Origin: Haematobia irritans | Lineage: Eukaryota > Arthropoda > Insecta > Diptera > Muscidae | Length of the DNA: 64,000 bases | Reading direction: 5' to 3' | NCBI RefSeq assembly: GCF_050003625.1 | Contig: NC_134398.1 | Span: forward strand, 19,666,997-19,730,996 | Shown here: one piece after another, positions 20,518 to 32,445 of the stretch | Layout: each line of letters begins with the position of its first letter | How positions within the stretch are numbered: the first letter of the stretch is position 1 | Notes under the pieces: generated by a model | Told to the model about the DNA's origin: nothing | Database searches by the model: none | What the model saw: the letters and a program-made list of their open reading frames with translations, nothing else | Made by a program: the position numbers and the translations under genes

Positions 20518-22288
20518 AACAAGTATATACGGCCGTAAGTTCGGCCAGGCCGAATCTTATGTACCCTCCACCATGGATTGCGCAGAAACTTCTACGAAAG
20601 ACTGTCATCCGCAAATTTCAACTCACATGGCTGTTAAATATCATATGCTACCACCACGTACCAAATTTCAACCAGATCGGATGAATTTGCTTCTCTAAAA
20701 GGCACCGGAAGTCAAATCTGGGGATCGGTTTATATGGGAGCTACACCCACAGAAGGAATATGGTCACCTCAAACATGTTTTAAGAACAAAATGTAATTTT
20801 TGGGTGGTGACCATGTAACATGGTTTTTGCAACCATGTTATTTTCTCGGAAATCATGTATCTGATTTCGGCAAGCAGGTTATATTTGACGAGAAAATAAC
20901 ATTTTAGTGACAAACATGTTACATGGTCACCATACAAAAATAACATTTTGCTCTTGAAACATGTTTGAGGTGATCATATTCCTTCTCTGCGTGTATATAT
21001 TATTATGGACTGATAGGAACCAATTCCTGCATGGTTGTTGGATACCCTATACTAACATCACGTACCAAAGGTGCTCCGGTCAAATCTGGGGATATATATA
21101 TAATTATGGACCGATATTGACAAATTTTTGCATGGGTGTTTGAGGCCATATATTAACATCACGTACCAAATTTCAAATGAATCAGATGAATTTTGGTCTT
21201 CTAAGAGGCTCCGGAGGTCAAATCTGGTGATCGGTTTATATGGGGGCTATATATAATTATCGACCGATATGGACCAATTTTTGCATGGCTGTCAGAGACC
21301 ATATACTAACACCATGTACCAAATTTCAGCCGGATCGGATGAAATTTGCTTCTCTTAGAGGCTCCGCAAGCCAAATCGGGGGATCGGTTTATATGGGGGC
21401 TATATATAATTATGGACCGATGTGAACCAATTTTTGCATGGTTGTTAGAGACCATTTGCTAACAGCATATACCAAATTTCAGCCGGATCGGATGAAATTT
21501 GCTTCTCTTAGAGGCTCCGCAAGCCAAATCGGGGGATCGGTTTATATGGGGGCTATATATAATTATGGACCGATGTGAACCAATTTTTGCATGGTTGTTA
21601 AAGACCATATACTTACACCATGTACCAAATTTCAGCCGGATCGGATGAAATTTGCTTCTCTTAGAGGCTCCTCAAGCCAAATCGGGGGATCGGTTTATAC
21701 GGGGGCTATATATAATTATGGACCGAAATGGACCAATTTTTGCATGGTTGTTAGAGACCATATGCTAACACCATGTACCAAATTTCAGCCGGATCGGATA
21801 AAAATTGTTTCTCTTAGAGGCTCTGCAAGCCAAATCGGGGGATCGGTTTATATGGGGGCTATATATAATTATGGACCGATATGGACCAATTTTTGCATGG
21901 TTGTTAGAGACCATTTGCTAACAGCATGTACCAAATTTCAGCCGGATCGGATGAAATTTGCTTCTCTTAGAGGCCTCGCAAGCCAAATTTGGGGGTCCGT
22001 TTATATGGGGGCTATACGAAAAAGTGGACCGATATGGCCCATTTGCAATACCACCCGACCTACATCAATAACAACTACTTGTGCCAAGTTTCAAGTCGAT
22101 AGCTTGTTTCGTTCGGAAGTTAGCGTGATTTCAACAGACGGACGGACGGACGGACATGCTCAGATCGACTCAGAATTTCACCGCGACCCAGAATATATAC
22201 ACTTTATGGGGTCTTAGAGCAATATTTCGATGTGTTACAAACGGAATGACAAAGTTAATATACCCCCCATCCTATGGTGGAGGGTATA
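20518..22288 (-). mobile_element. DINE-1-like element interrupted by a palindromic MITE
   Basis: The hairpin terminus AACAAGTATATACGGCCGT with an intact TTCGGCCAGGCCGAA hairpin is at 20518-20555 and the TATACCC terminus (as GGTGGAGGGTATA) ends at 22288. The 153-bp repeats run from about 21230 to 22010 and are regular enough to leave a 208-codon frame (21591-22217). The GGAC core is at about 22139-22155. A 250-bp MITE sits at 20744-20993 inside the first repeat. The element abuts the next one (22292) head to tail. Confidence 0.88.
20744..20993. mobile_element. Near-palindromic MITE with TA target duplication
   Basis: The two ends, CACCCACAGAAGGAATATG and the complement of CATATTCCTTCTCTGCGTG, start inverted arms that stay matched for about 115 bp each, so the element is almost one long hairpin. 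TA at 20742-20743 and 20994-20995 flanks it. The undisturbed sequence GGGAGCTATATATTATTATAG at the equivalent place in the element at 162-2096 confirms a two-base TA duplication. It is non-coding, so probably mobilised by a Tc1/mariner-type transposase in trans. Confidence 0.9.
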
Positions 22289-22291
22289 AAA

Positions 22292-24002
22292 AACAAGTAT
22301 ATACGGCCGTAAGTTCGGCCAGGCCGAAGCTTATGTACCCTCCACCATGTATTGCGTAGAACTTCTACTGAAGACTGTCATCCACAATCGAATTACTTGG
22401 GTTGCGGTAACACTTGCCGATGGCAAGGTATCTTAAAACTTCCTAACACCGTAATATATGCCACATAGTCCATACGTGGTATATATTAAACTAAAAAAGG
22501 CCGATTAAATACGTATTTAATTAAGTTTAAAGTTTCTATAGAAATATAATTTTGACAACATTTTCTATAGAAGTAAAATTTGAAAAAAATTTTCTATAGA
22601 AATAAAATTTTGACAAAATTTTCTATAGAAATAAAATTTTGACAAAATGTTCTATAGAAATAACATTTTTACAAAATTTTCTATAGAAATAACATTTTGA
22701 CAATGTTTTCTATAAAAATAAAATTTTGGTAGATTATTTTTGGCTCGAGTGGCAACCATGATTATGAACCGATAAGGACCAATTTTTGTGTGATTGGGGA
22801 TCGCCTATATATAACTATAGACCGATATGGACCAATTTTGGCATGATTATTAGCGGCCTTATACTAACACCACATTGCAAATTTCAACCGGATCGGATGA
22901 ATTTTGCTCCTCTAAGAGGCTCCGGAGATCAAATCTGGGGAACGGTTTATATGGGGTTATATATAATTATGGACCGATATGGACCAATTTTGGCATGGTT
23001 GTTAGAGACAATATACTAACACCACGGACCACATTTCAATCGGATCGGATGACTTTTGGTCCTCTAAAGGCTCCGGTAGTCAAATCTGGGGATCGGTTTA
23101 TATGGGGGCTATATATAATTATGGGCCGATGTGGACCAAGTTTTGAATGGTCTTTAGAGAACATATACCAACACCATGTACCAAATTTCAGCCGGATCGG
23201 ATGAAATTTGCTTCTCTTAGAGGCTCCGCAAGCCAAATGGGGGGATCGGTTTATATGGGGGCTATATATAATTATGGACCGATATGGACAAATTTTTGCG
23301 TGGTTGTTAGAGACCATATACTAACACCATGTACCAAATTTCAGCCGGATCGGAGGAAATTTGGTTCTCGTAGAGGCTCCGCAAGCCAACTCGGGGGATC
23401 GGTTTATATGGGGGCTTTATGTAATTATAGACCGATATGGATCAATTTTTGCATGGTTGTTACAGACCATATACTAACACCATGTACCAAATTTCAGCTG
23501 GATCGGATAAAATTTGCTTCTCTTAGAGCAATTGCAAGCCAAGTTTTGGGGGTCCGCTTATATGGGGGCTATACGTAAAAGTGGACCGATATGGACCACT
23601 TTTTGCATGGCTGTTAGAGACTATATACTAACACCATGTACCAAATTTCAGCCGGATCGGATGATATTTGCTTCTTTTAGAGCAATCGTAAGCCAAATTT
23701 GGGGGGTCCGATTATATGACGGCTATACGTAAAAGTGGACCGATATGGCCCATTTTCAATACCATCCGACCTACATCAATAACAACTGCTTGTGTCAAGT
23801 TTCAAGTCGATAGCTTGTTTCGTTCGGAAGTTAGCGTGATTTCAACAGACGGACGGTCGGACGGACGGACATGCTCAGATCGACTCAGAATATCACCACG
23901 ACCCAGAATATATATACTTTATGGGGTCTTAGAGCAATATTTCGATGTGTTACAAATAGAATGACAAAGTTAATATACCCCCATCCTATGGTGGAGGGTA
24001 TA
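22292..24002 (-). mobile_element. DINE-1-like element carrying an AT-minisatellite insert
   Basis: The hairpin terminus starts at 22292, only an A run away from the previous element. It has the subterminal repeat and the GTAGAA...TTCTAC motif region, then an AT-minisatellite block (22523-22739), then 153-bp repeats (about 22790-23740), the GGAC core (about 23848-23870) and the GGTGGAGGGTATA terminus at 24002. The insert sits at the same junction as in the element at 45516-47439, so both descend from a common source copy. Confidence 0.87.
22523..22760 (+). repeat. AT-minisatellite element inside the DINE-1-like element
   Basis: Seven or so 29-bp units, followed by TTTTGGTAGATTATTTTTGG and CTCGAGTGGCAACCATG. 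The last phrase is the right terminus of the AT-minisatellite elements, the counterpart of CACGGTTGCCAC. The left end lacks a clear CACGGTTGCC, so the insert is probably truncated on that side. Confidence 0.75.
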
Positions 24003-25894
24003 AAAATAAAATTTTTACAAAATTTTCTATAGAAATAAAATTTTCCGTGGAAATAAAATTTTGACAGCATTTCCAAAAAAAAAAAAATTTACAATATTTT
24101 CTATAGAAATTAAATGTTAACACAATTCTCTATAAAACTAAATTTTGACAAAAAAATAGAAATAAAATTTTAACAAAATGTTCGATACAAATAAAAAGTT
24201 GACAAAATTTTCTATAGAAATAAAATTTTGACAATATTTTCTATAGAAATAACATTTTAACAAAAATTTTTATAGAAATAAAAGGTTGACAACAATTTCT
24301 ATAGAAATAAAATTTTAAGAAAATTTTCTGTAGAAATAAAATTTTGACAAAATTTTCTACAGAAACAAAATTTTAACAAACTTTTCTATAGAAATAAAAT
24401 TTTGACAAAATTTGACATGCTCAGATCGACTCAGAATATCACCACGACCCAGAATATATATACTTTATGGGGTCTTAGAGCAATATTTCGATGCGTTACA
24501 AATGGAATGACAAAGTTAATATACCCCCATCCTATGGTGGAGGGTATAAAAATAAAATTTTTACAAAATTTTCTATAGAAATAAATTTTCCGTGGAAATA
24601 AAATTTTGACAGCATTTCCAAAAGAAAAAAAATTACAATATTTTCTATAGAAATTAAATGTTAACACAATTCTCTAAAAAACTAAAATTTTGAAAAAAAA
24701 AATAGAAATAAAATTTTAACAAAATGTTCGATACAAATAAAAAGTTGACAAAATTTTCTATAGAAATAAAATTTTGACAAAATTTTCTATAGAAATAACA
24801 TTTTAACAAAAATTTTTATAGAAATAAAAGGTTGACAACAATTTCTATAGAAATAAAATTTTAACAAAAATTTTCTATAGAAATAAAATTTTGTCAAAAT
24901 TTTCTACAGAAACAAAATTTTAACAAACTTTTCTATAGAAATAAAATTTTGACAAAATTTTCTATAGAAATAAAATTTTGGCAAAATTTTCTATATCATT
25001 AAAATTTTAACCAAATTTTCTATAGAAATAAAATATGTATATAGAAATACAATTTTGACAAAATTTTTTATAGTAATAAAATTTTGACAAAATTTTCTAT
25101 AGAAATAAAATTTTGACAAAATTTTCTATAGAAATAAAATTTTGAGAAAATTTTCTATAGAAATAAAATTTTAACAAATTTTTCTATAGAATAACAAAAC
25201 TTTCAATAGAAATAAAATTTTAACAAAATTTTCAATAGAAATAAAATTTTAACAAACTTTTCTATAGAAATAAAATTTTGACAACATTTTCTATATAAAT
25301 AAAATTTTTACAAAATTTTCTATAGACAAAAAAAAAATTTAATAAAATTTTCTATATAAATAAAATTTTTTAAAAAATTCTCTACAGAAATAAAATTTTA
25401 GCACAATTGTGTACAGAAATAAAATTTTGACAAAATTTTCTATCGAAATAAAATCTTAACAGAATTTTCTATAGATATAAAATTTTGACAAAATCTTCTA
25501 TTGAAATAATATTTTGCCAAAATTTTCTATAAAAATAAAATTTTAACAAAAATTTCTATAGAAATAAAATGTTGACAAAATTTTCTAACAAAATAAAATT
25601 TTGACAAAATTTTCTATAGAAATAAAATTTGGACAAAATTTTTTATAGAAATAAAATTTTAACAAAATTTTCTATAGATTTAAAATTTGGACCAAATTCT
25701 CTATAGGAATAAAATTTTAACAAAATTTTCCATAGAAATAAAATTTTAACAAAATTTTCTATAGAAATAATAACAAAATTTTCAATAGAAATACAATTTT
25801 AACAAAATTTTCTATATAAATAAAATTTTAACAAAATTTATATAAAAAATTTTGACAAAATTTCCAATAGAAAAGATATTTTGAGAAAATTTTG
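24003..25894 (+). repeat. 29-bp AT minisatellite with a 546-bp duplication that includes a DINE-1-like end
   Basis: 23868-24413 and 24414-24959 are tandem 546-bp copies. Each starts with GACATGCTCAGATCGACTC and the terminal ~135 bp of the DINE-1-like element, then continues into AT minisatellite with the shared oddities TTTTCCGTGGAAATAAAAT and GACAGCATTTCCAAAA. A few point differences separate the copies. The remainder to 25894 is ordinary 29-bp array. Confidence 0.9.
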
Positions 25895-26105
25895 GCAAAA
25901 TAAGATTTTTGGTTTGGCTGTCGACCTTAGCCCTTTTTTCTCATTTTCTTATTGTAATCGTGATCAATTTAAGATTTATTTGGGTTTAATAATGAAATAC
26001 AATAATAAATTGTTTGGATATGAATTCCCAAACAAAAACCTGCCCTCTTGATAAAAGTCTCCACCTCCATGTAGTTTTAAAATATCTTTAATTAAAAATA
26101 TTTTT
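25895..26105 (+). repeat. Spacer block A, duplicated at 28975-29185
   Basis: About 210 bp of non-minisatellite sequence (GGTTTGGCTG, CAATTTAAGATTTATTTGGG, AAAACCTGCC, GTCTCCACCTCC) that recurs almost unchanged ~3.08 kb downstream. It marks the ends of a segmental duplication within the AT array. No gene is evident in it. Confidence 0.85.
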
Positions 26106-28974
26106 TTAATAGAATGAAAATTTTTTTAAGAGAATAAAATTTTTACAAAATTTTCTATAGAAAAAAAATGTTAACAACATTTTCTATATAAATAAAATTT
26201 TTAAAAAATTCTCTACAGAAATAACAATTTTGCAAAATTGTCTACAGAAATAAAATTTTGACAAAATTTTCTATCGAAATAAAATTTTGACAGAATTTTC
26301 CATAGATATAAAATTTTGACAAAATCTTCTATTGAAATAACATTTTGCCAAAATTTTCTATAGAAATAAAATTTTGACAAAATTTTCTAAAAAAATAAAA
26401 TTTTGACAAGATTTTCTATAGAAATAAAATTTGGACAAAATTCTCTATAGGAATAAAATTTTAACAAAATTTTCTATAGATTTAAAATTTTGACAAGATT
26501 TTCTATAGAAATAAAATTTTAACAAAATTTTATATAGAAATAAAATTTTGACAAAATTTTCTAAAGAAATAAAATTTGGCGAAATAGTCTACATCAATGA
26601 AATTTTGACAAAATTCTCTATAGAAATAAAACGTTGACAACATTTCCTATAGATATAACATTTTGACAAGATTTTCTATAGAAATAAAATTTGGACAAAA
26701 TTCTTTATAGGAATAAACATTTTACAAAATTTTCTATAAAAATAAAATGTTGACAAAATTTTCTAAAGAAACAAAATTTGACAAAATTGTCTATAGAAAT
26801 AAAATTTTGACAACTCATAAAAATAAAATATTGACAACATTTCTTATAGAAATAAAATTTTAACAATATTTCCTATGGATATAAAATGTTGACAAAATTT
26901 TCTATAGAAAAAAAATTTTGACAAAATTTTCTATGAAATAAAAAATTTTGACAAAATTTTCTATAGAAATAACATGTTGGCATAATTTTCTTAAAAAAAA
27001 AATGTTAAAATTTTCTATAGAAATAAAATGTTACAACATTTCCGATAGGAATACAATTTTTACAAAATTGTCTATAGAAATAAAGATTTGACAAAATTCT
27101 TTATGGAAATAAATGTTTGGCAAAATTTTCCATAGAATAAAAATGTTAACAAAATTTTCTATAGAAATAAAATATGTATACAGAGATAAAAGTTTGTGGA
27201 CATTTTCTTAGAAATAAAATTTTCACAAAATTTTCTATAGAAATAAAATTTTGACAAAATTTTCTATAGAAATAAAATTTTGACAAAACTTTCTAAAGAA
27301 ATAAAATATTAACAAAATTTTCTATAGAAATAAAATTTTGACAAAATTCTCTATAGAAATAAAATTTTGACAAAATTTTCGGTAGAAATAAAATTTTGAA
27401 AAAATTTACTATAGAAATCAAATTTTAACAAAATTTTTTATAGAAGTAAAATGTTGACAAAATTTTCTATAGAAATAAAATTTTAACAAAATGTTCGATA
27501 GAAATAAAATGTTGACAAAATTTTCTATAGAAATAAAATTTTGACAAAATTTTCTATAGAAATAACATTTTAACAAAATTTTTTATAGAAATAAAAGGTT
27601 AACAACAATTTCTATAGAAATAAAATTTTAACAAATAGAAATAAAATTTTGACAAAATTTTCTACAGAAATAAAACTTAAACAAACTTTTCTATAGAAAT
27701 AAAATTTTTACAAAATTTTCTATAGAAATAAAATTTTGGCAAAATTTTCTGTATAAGTAAAATTTTAACCAAATTTTCTATGGAAATAAAATATGTATAT
27801 AGAAATACAATTTTGACAAAATTGTCTATAGAAATAAAATTTTGAGAAAATTTACTATAGAAATAAAATTTTAACAAAATTTTCTATAGAAATAAAATTT
27901 TGAGAAAATTTTCTATAGAAATAAAATTTTAACAAAATTTTCTATAGAAATAACAAAACTTTCAATAGAAATAAAATTTTAACAAAATTTTCTATAGAAA
28001 TAAAATTTTAACAAACTTTTCTATAGAAATAAAATTTTGACAACATTTTCTATATGAATAATATTTTGACAACATTTTCTATAGAAATAAAATTTTGACA
28101 ACTTATAAAAATAAAATTTTGACAACATTTCTTATAGCAATAAAATTTTAACAATATTTTCGATGGATATAAAATATTGACAATTTTTTTTTATAGAAAT
28201 AACATGTTGACAATATTTTCTATAGAAATAATATTTTGTGAAAATTTTCTAAAAAAATGAAATTGTAACAAAATTTTCTATAGAAATAAAATTTTGAAAA
28301 AAATTTCTATAGAAATAAAATTTTGACAAAATTCCCTATAGAAATAAAAGTTTGACAAAATTTTCCATAGATTATAAAATTTTGACAAAATTTTCCATAG
28401 ATTATAAAATTTTGACAAAATTTTCTATAGAAATAAAATTTTTACAAAATTTTCGATAGAAATCAAATTTTTACAAAATTTTCTATAGAAATAAAACTTT
28501 TAAAATTTTCTATGGAAATAAAAACTGACAAAATTTTCTATAGAAATAAAATTTTGACAAAATGTTCTATAGAAATAAAATTTTGACACAATTTTCTATA
28601 GAAATAAATGTTTGGCAAACTTTTCTATAGAAATAAAATTTGACAAAATTTTCTATAGAAATAAAATGTTGACAAAATTTTCTATAGGATTAAAATCTTG
28701 ACAAAATTTCCTATAAAAATAAAGTTTTGAAAAAATTGTCTACAGAAATAAAATTTGAACAAAATTCTCTACTGAAATAAAATGTTAACAAAATTTTCTT
28801 GAGAAATAGAGTTTTAACAAAATTTCCAATAGAAATGAAATTTTGACAAAATTTTTTTATAGAAATACATTTTTAGCTAAATTTGTTATAGAAAAAAAAA
28901 TTGTAGCAAAATTTATATAGAAATAAAATTTTAACAATATTTGCTATAGAAAAGAAATTTTGTGAAAATTTTGG
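26106..28974 (+). repeat. 29-bp AT minisatellite, long array
   Basis: Nearly uninterrupted 29-bp units, with some monomers lacking a few bases. Shared variants with 24.8-25.6 kb (for example AAATATGTATATAGAAATAC near 25035 and 27795) show that much of this array is a duplicate of the previous one. Minus-strand frames such as 27677-27877 are repeat by-products. Confidence 0.92.
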
Positions 28975-29185
28975 GGCAATAAAATTTTTTGTTTGGCTGG
29001 CGACCTAAGCCCTTTTTTTATTTTCTGATTGTAATCGTTATCAATTTAAGATTTATTTGGGTTAAATAATAAAATACATTAATAAATTGTTTGGATATGA
29101 ATTCCCAAACAAAAACCTGCCTTCTTGATAAAAGTCTCCACCTCCGTGTAGTTTTAAAATATCTTTAATTAAAAATATTTTTTAT
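28975..29185 (+). repeat. Spacer block A, second copy
   Basis: Matches 25895-26105 with scattered substitutions (for example GACCTAAGCCC versus GACCTTAGCCC). Its right edge opens into single-copy DNA, so it defines the end of the 3.08-kb duplication. Confidence 0.85.
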
Positions 29186-30327
29186 ATTAAGAAAATGAAA
29201 AGCCTCGCCGAAAGTCACGTTCTTTACTGCTATTGATGACTTTGATTCAGGAAAAAATAATTTATCCTTAAAAGTTAATAAACATTGCCAACCTCCAAAC
29301 TGCATGTAGCTGCCACTTGTTCTTCATTCAATTTGGCCTACCTTACAAAATGAATAACCTTTTTGAGTTAACGATATAGTGTTGTTTTGTAGTCTTATCA
29401 GCTAAATTATAATCTTTAGCAATCTTCATGGATTTGCAATTACTTATGGGGTATTCCATAATGTATAGAGCGACATGCAACCAAAAATTTTGCAAGTTTC
29501 TGTAATGAACAATATTGACTTGTTGGAACATCCTGTGTAATATTAACGAAATTTGTCATTACAATTGAGCCAACAAAATAATTTAGTAAATATTATTTAT
29601 AGTTCGTTGTTCTAATGAATTTGCAATGAAAAAATTTCATTGGCTCAATATGAATGAAATTTCCTTTGTGTGTACGTATTTCGAATTTTTTCTCTCCTCT
29701 GGTCATTTGATTTTGGAATGCCCTTTATGTCCATTTTCAATGTCATTACACGTTGATGAGCGCATGCGCACAGTTTTAGCTTTAATAAACAAAAATTATG
29801 ACTTCTTTCACCATAGTCCCCACAATGTTCATTGATTACAATCTGCACGAGCCGTTTAATAAATTATTTACAAAACGCGTGCATGATGCGGAAAAACTGT
29901 GGTACATTGGCTTACACGGCATTTAAAGAAATAACATAAGAAGCCACAGAAGAGCAAAAAAACAATCAAAAGATGATTCGAAAACCCATAAATAAAACCA
30001 AGAAGATTATACATGAAGTAGTGGTAAGCTTTCTCACAAGTAAATCTGTAGCTGTTTTTTTTTTAATTTTCTTCTTCTCAAAGCCAATCACTTCAAGTGC
30101 TGGAAAGATATAATTCAGTCAAAATCAATTTAAGTAAAGTAGACGCCTACCTCAGAGGATTGAAGGAAACGGAACATGGAAAACCAGTTAATCAAGCTAG
30201 ACATGCTATACTAACGCATAGGTTTGTATGATAAAATTGTAGGCTGTTTTATGGGATAATTTCCCATGAATACCGTACAGCAAGTATATTTTATTCTCAA
30301 ATTCATTTAATTTATAAATAAATTAAA
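29186..30327. other. Non-repetitive spacer
   Basis: Ordinary AT-rich DNA. Overlapping frames of 69 and 67 codons on opposite strands at 29626-29848 have no recognisable motif. No repeat or gene is supported. Confidence 0.45.
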
Positions 30328-30611
30328 AATAAAACAAATATATACGGCCACCCCGAATCTTATGTACCCTCCACCATGGATTGCGTAGAAACTTCTACGA
30401 AAGTCTGTTATCCACAATAGAATTACTTGTGGTATCTTAAATCGTTTTCTAAATTGTGAGTTAGTCCAAACGTGGTATATATTAGACAAAAAAGGTATGG
30501 GTAGGTAAGTCTACAAATAATTACGAATATCATAAAAAACCACCACGTACCAAATTTCAACCAGATCGGATGAATTTTGCTTCTCCAAAATGCACCGGAG
30601 GTCAAATCTGC

Positions 30612-30662
30612 GGACTGAATAGTCTAAGTGAGCCTGAATCTTAATTGGGCCGTAACTTTAAC
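30612..30662 (+). mobile_element. SINE 3' fragment flanked by a long direct duplication
   Basis: GGACTGAATAGTCTAAGTG and AGCCTGA match the 3' end of the SINE, and the tail is decayed (TAACTTTAACC). The DINE-1-like host sequence on the left (CTTCTCCAAAATGCACCGG onward to AAATCTG) is repeated on the right (CTTCTCCAAAAGGCACCGG onward), about 33 bp. This is longer than the other SINE duplications and could be host-repeat duplication rather than a true target duplication. Confidence 0.6.
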
Positions 30663-31192
30663 CTTCTCCAAAAGGCACCGGTGGTCAAATCTGGGGATCG
30701 GTTTATATTGAGCTATATATAATTATGGACTTATATGAACAAATTCCTGCATGGTTGTTGGATACCATATACTGACATCACGTACCAACTTTCAACCGAA
30801 TCGGATGAATTTTGCTCTTCCAAGGGGCTCCGAAGGTCAAATCTGGGGATCGGTTAATATGGGGGCTATATATAATTATGGACCGGTTTCGACCAAATTT
30901 TGCATGGGTGTTTGAGGCCATATATTAACACCACGTACCAAATTTCAGCGGGATTGGATGAAATTTGCTTCTCTTAGAGGCTCCGCAAGCCAAATCGGAG
31001 GAACGGTTTATATGGGGGCTATATATAATTATGGACCGATGTGAACCAATTTTTGCGTAGTTATTAGAGACCATATACTAACACCACGTACCAAATTTCA
31101 GCCGGATCGGATGAAATTTTCTTCTCATAGAGGCTCTGCAAGCCAAATCTGGGAATCGGTTTATATGGGAGCTATAATAATTATGCACCGAT

Positions 31193-31258
31193 AGGTTAAA
31201 GGTTAAAGAGGCAGCCCGATTAAATTTCAGGCTGAATAGTCTAATTCAGTCCATTGTG
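31193..31258 (-). mobile_element. 5'-truncated SINE with 13-bp target duplication
   Basis: GGTTAAAGGTTAAAGAGGC (decayed tail), GCAGCCCGAT and CTGAATAGTC identify the 3' end of the SINE, inverted. ATTATGCACCGAT occurs on both sides, at 31180-31192 and 31259-31271, exactly bracketing the fragment. It lies within the DINE-1-like element and so post-dates it. Confidence 0.85.
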
Positions 31259-32179
31259 ATTATGCACCGATTTGCACCAATTTTTGCATGGTCATTAGAG
31301 ACCATATACTAACACCATGTACAAAATTTCAGCGCGATCGGATGAAATTTGCTTCTCTTAGAGGCTCTGCAAGCCAAATCGGAGGATCGGTTTATATGGG
31401 GGCTATATATAATTATGGACCGGTATACACCAATTTTTGCATGGTTAACACCACGCTAACACCACGCTAACACCACGTACCAAATTTCATCCGGATCGGG
31501 TGAATTTTGCTTTTCCAAGGGGCTCCGGAGGTCAAATCTGGGGACCGGTTTATATGGGGGCTACATACAATTATGGACCGATATGGACCAATTTCTGCAT
31601 GCTTGTTAGAGATCATATACTAACACCATGTACCAAATTTCAACCGGATCGGATGAAATTGGCTTCTCTTAGAAGCTCCGCAAGCCAAATCTGGGGATCG
31701 GTTTATATGGAGGCTATATATAATTATGGACCGATGTGGACCAATTTTTGCATGGTTGTTGGAGACCATATACTAACACCATGAACCAAATTTCATCCGG
31801 ATCGGATGAAATGTGCTTCTCTAAAAGGCTCCGCAAGCCAAATCTGGGGTGTCGGTTTATATGGGGGCTATACGTAAAAGTGGTCCAATATGGCCCATTT
31901 GCAATACCATCTGGCCTACATCAAAAATAACTACTTATGCCAAGTTTCAAGTCGATAGCTTGTTTTGTTCGGAAGTTAGCGTGATGTCAACAAACGGACG
32001 GACTGGCGAACATGCTTAGATCGACTCAGAATTTCACCACATATATACTTTATGGGGTCTGAGAACAATATTTCGATGTGTTACAAACGGAATGACAAAG
32101 TTAATATACCCCCATCCTATGATGGAAGGTAAAAAAATTAAAAACAAATTTTAATTTAATTTATAATACTACAAATTTG

Positions 32180-32445
32180 TATACCCTCCACCATTGGATG
32201 GTCCCAAACCCCATAAAGTATCAATTTTGGGTCGTGGTGAAATTCTGAGGCGATCTGGCGTTATCCGTCTGTCCGTCCGTCCGTCAATTTAAAATTATAC
32301 AAATTTGTATACGTTCCACCATAGGATGGTCTCAGACCCCATAAAGTATTTTGTCGTGTCGTGGTGAAATTCGGAGCCGATCTGGCGATATCTGTCTCTT
32401 GAAATCACTCTAACTTCCGAAATCACACGTAACTATTATTAATTT
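32180..32445 (+). mobile_element. Two partial DINE-1-like TATACCC ends in tandem
   Basis: TATACCCTCCACCATTGG at 32180 and TATACGTTCCACCATAGG at 32308 each lead into a CCCCATAAAGTAT block and a TCGTGGTGAAATTC block, then stop at or after the GTCC core. Both carry an ACAAATTTGTATAC junction. The array may reflect a tandem duplication of a truncated end. The hairpin ends are missing. Confidence 0.7.

Larger units (their letters stand above)
30328..32132 (-). mobile_element. Degraded DINE-1-like element with two SINE insertions
   Basis: The hairpin end is decayed (the GGCCGTAAGTTCGGCC block is reduced to GGCCACCCCGAA), the subterminal TACCCTCCACCATGG is intact, 153-bp repeats run from about 30550 to 31850, and the terminus has become CCTATGATGGAAGGTA. 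SINE fragments are inserted at 30612-30662 and 31193-31258. More divergence and indels than the 45.5-kb copy indicate an older insertion. Confidence 0.83.
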
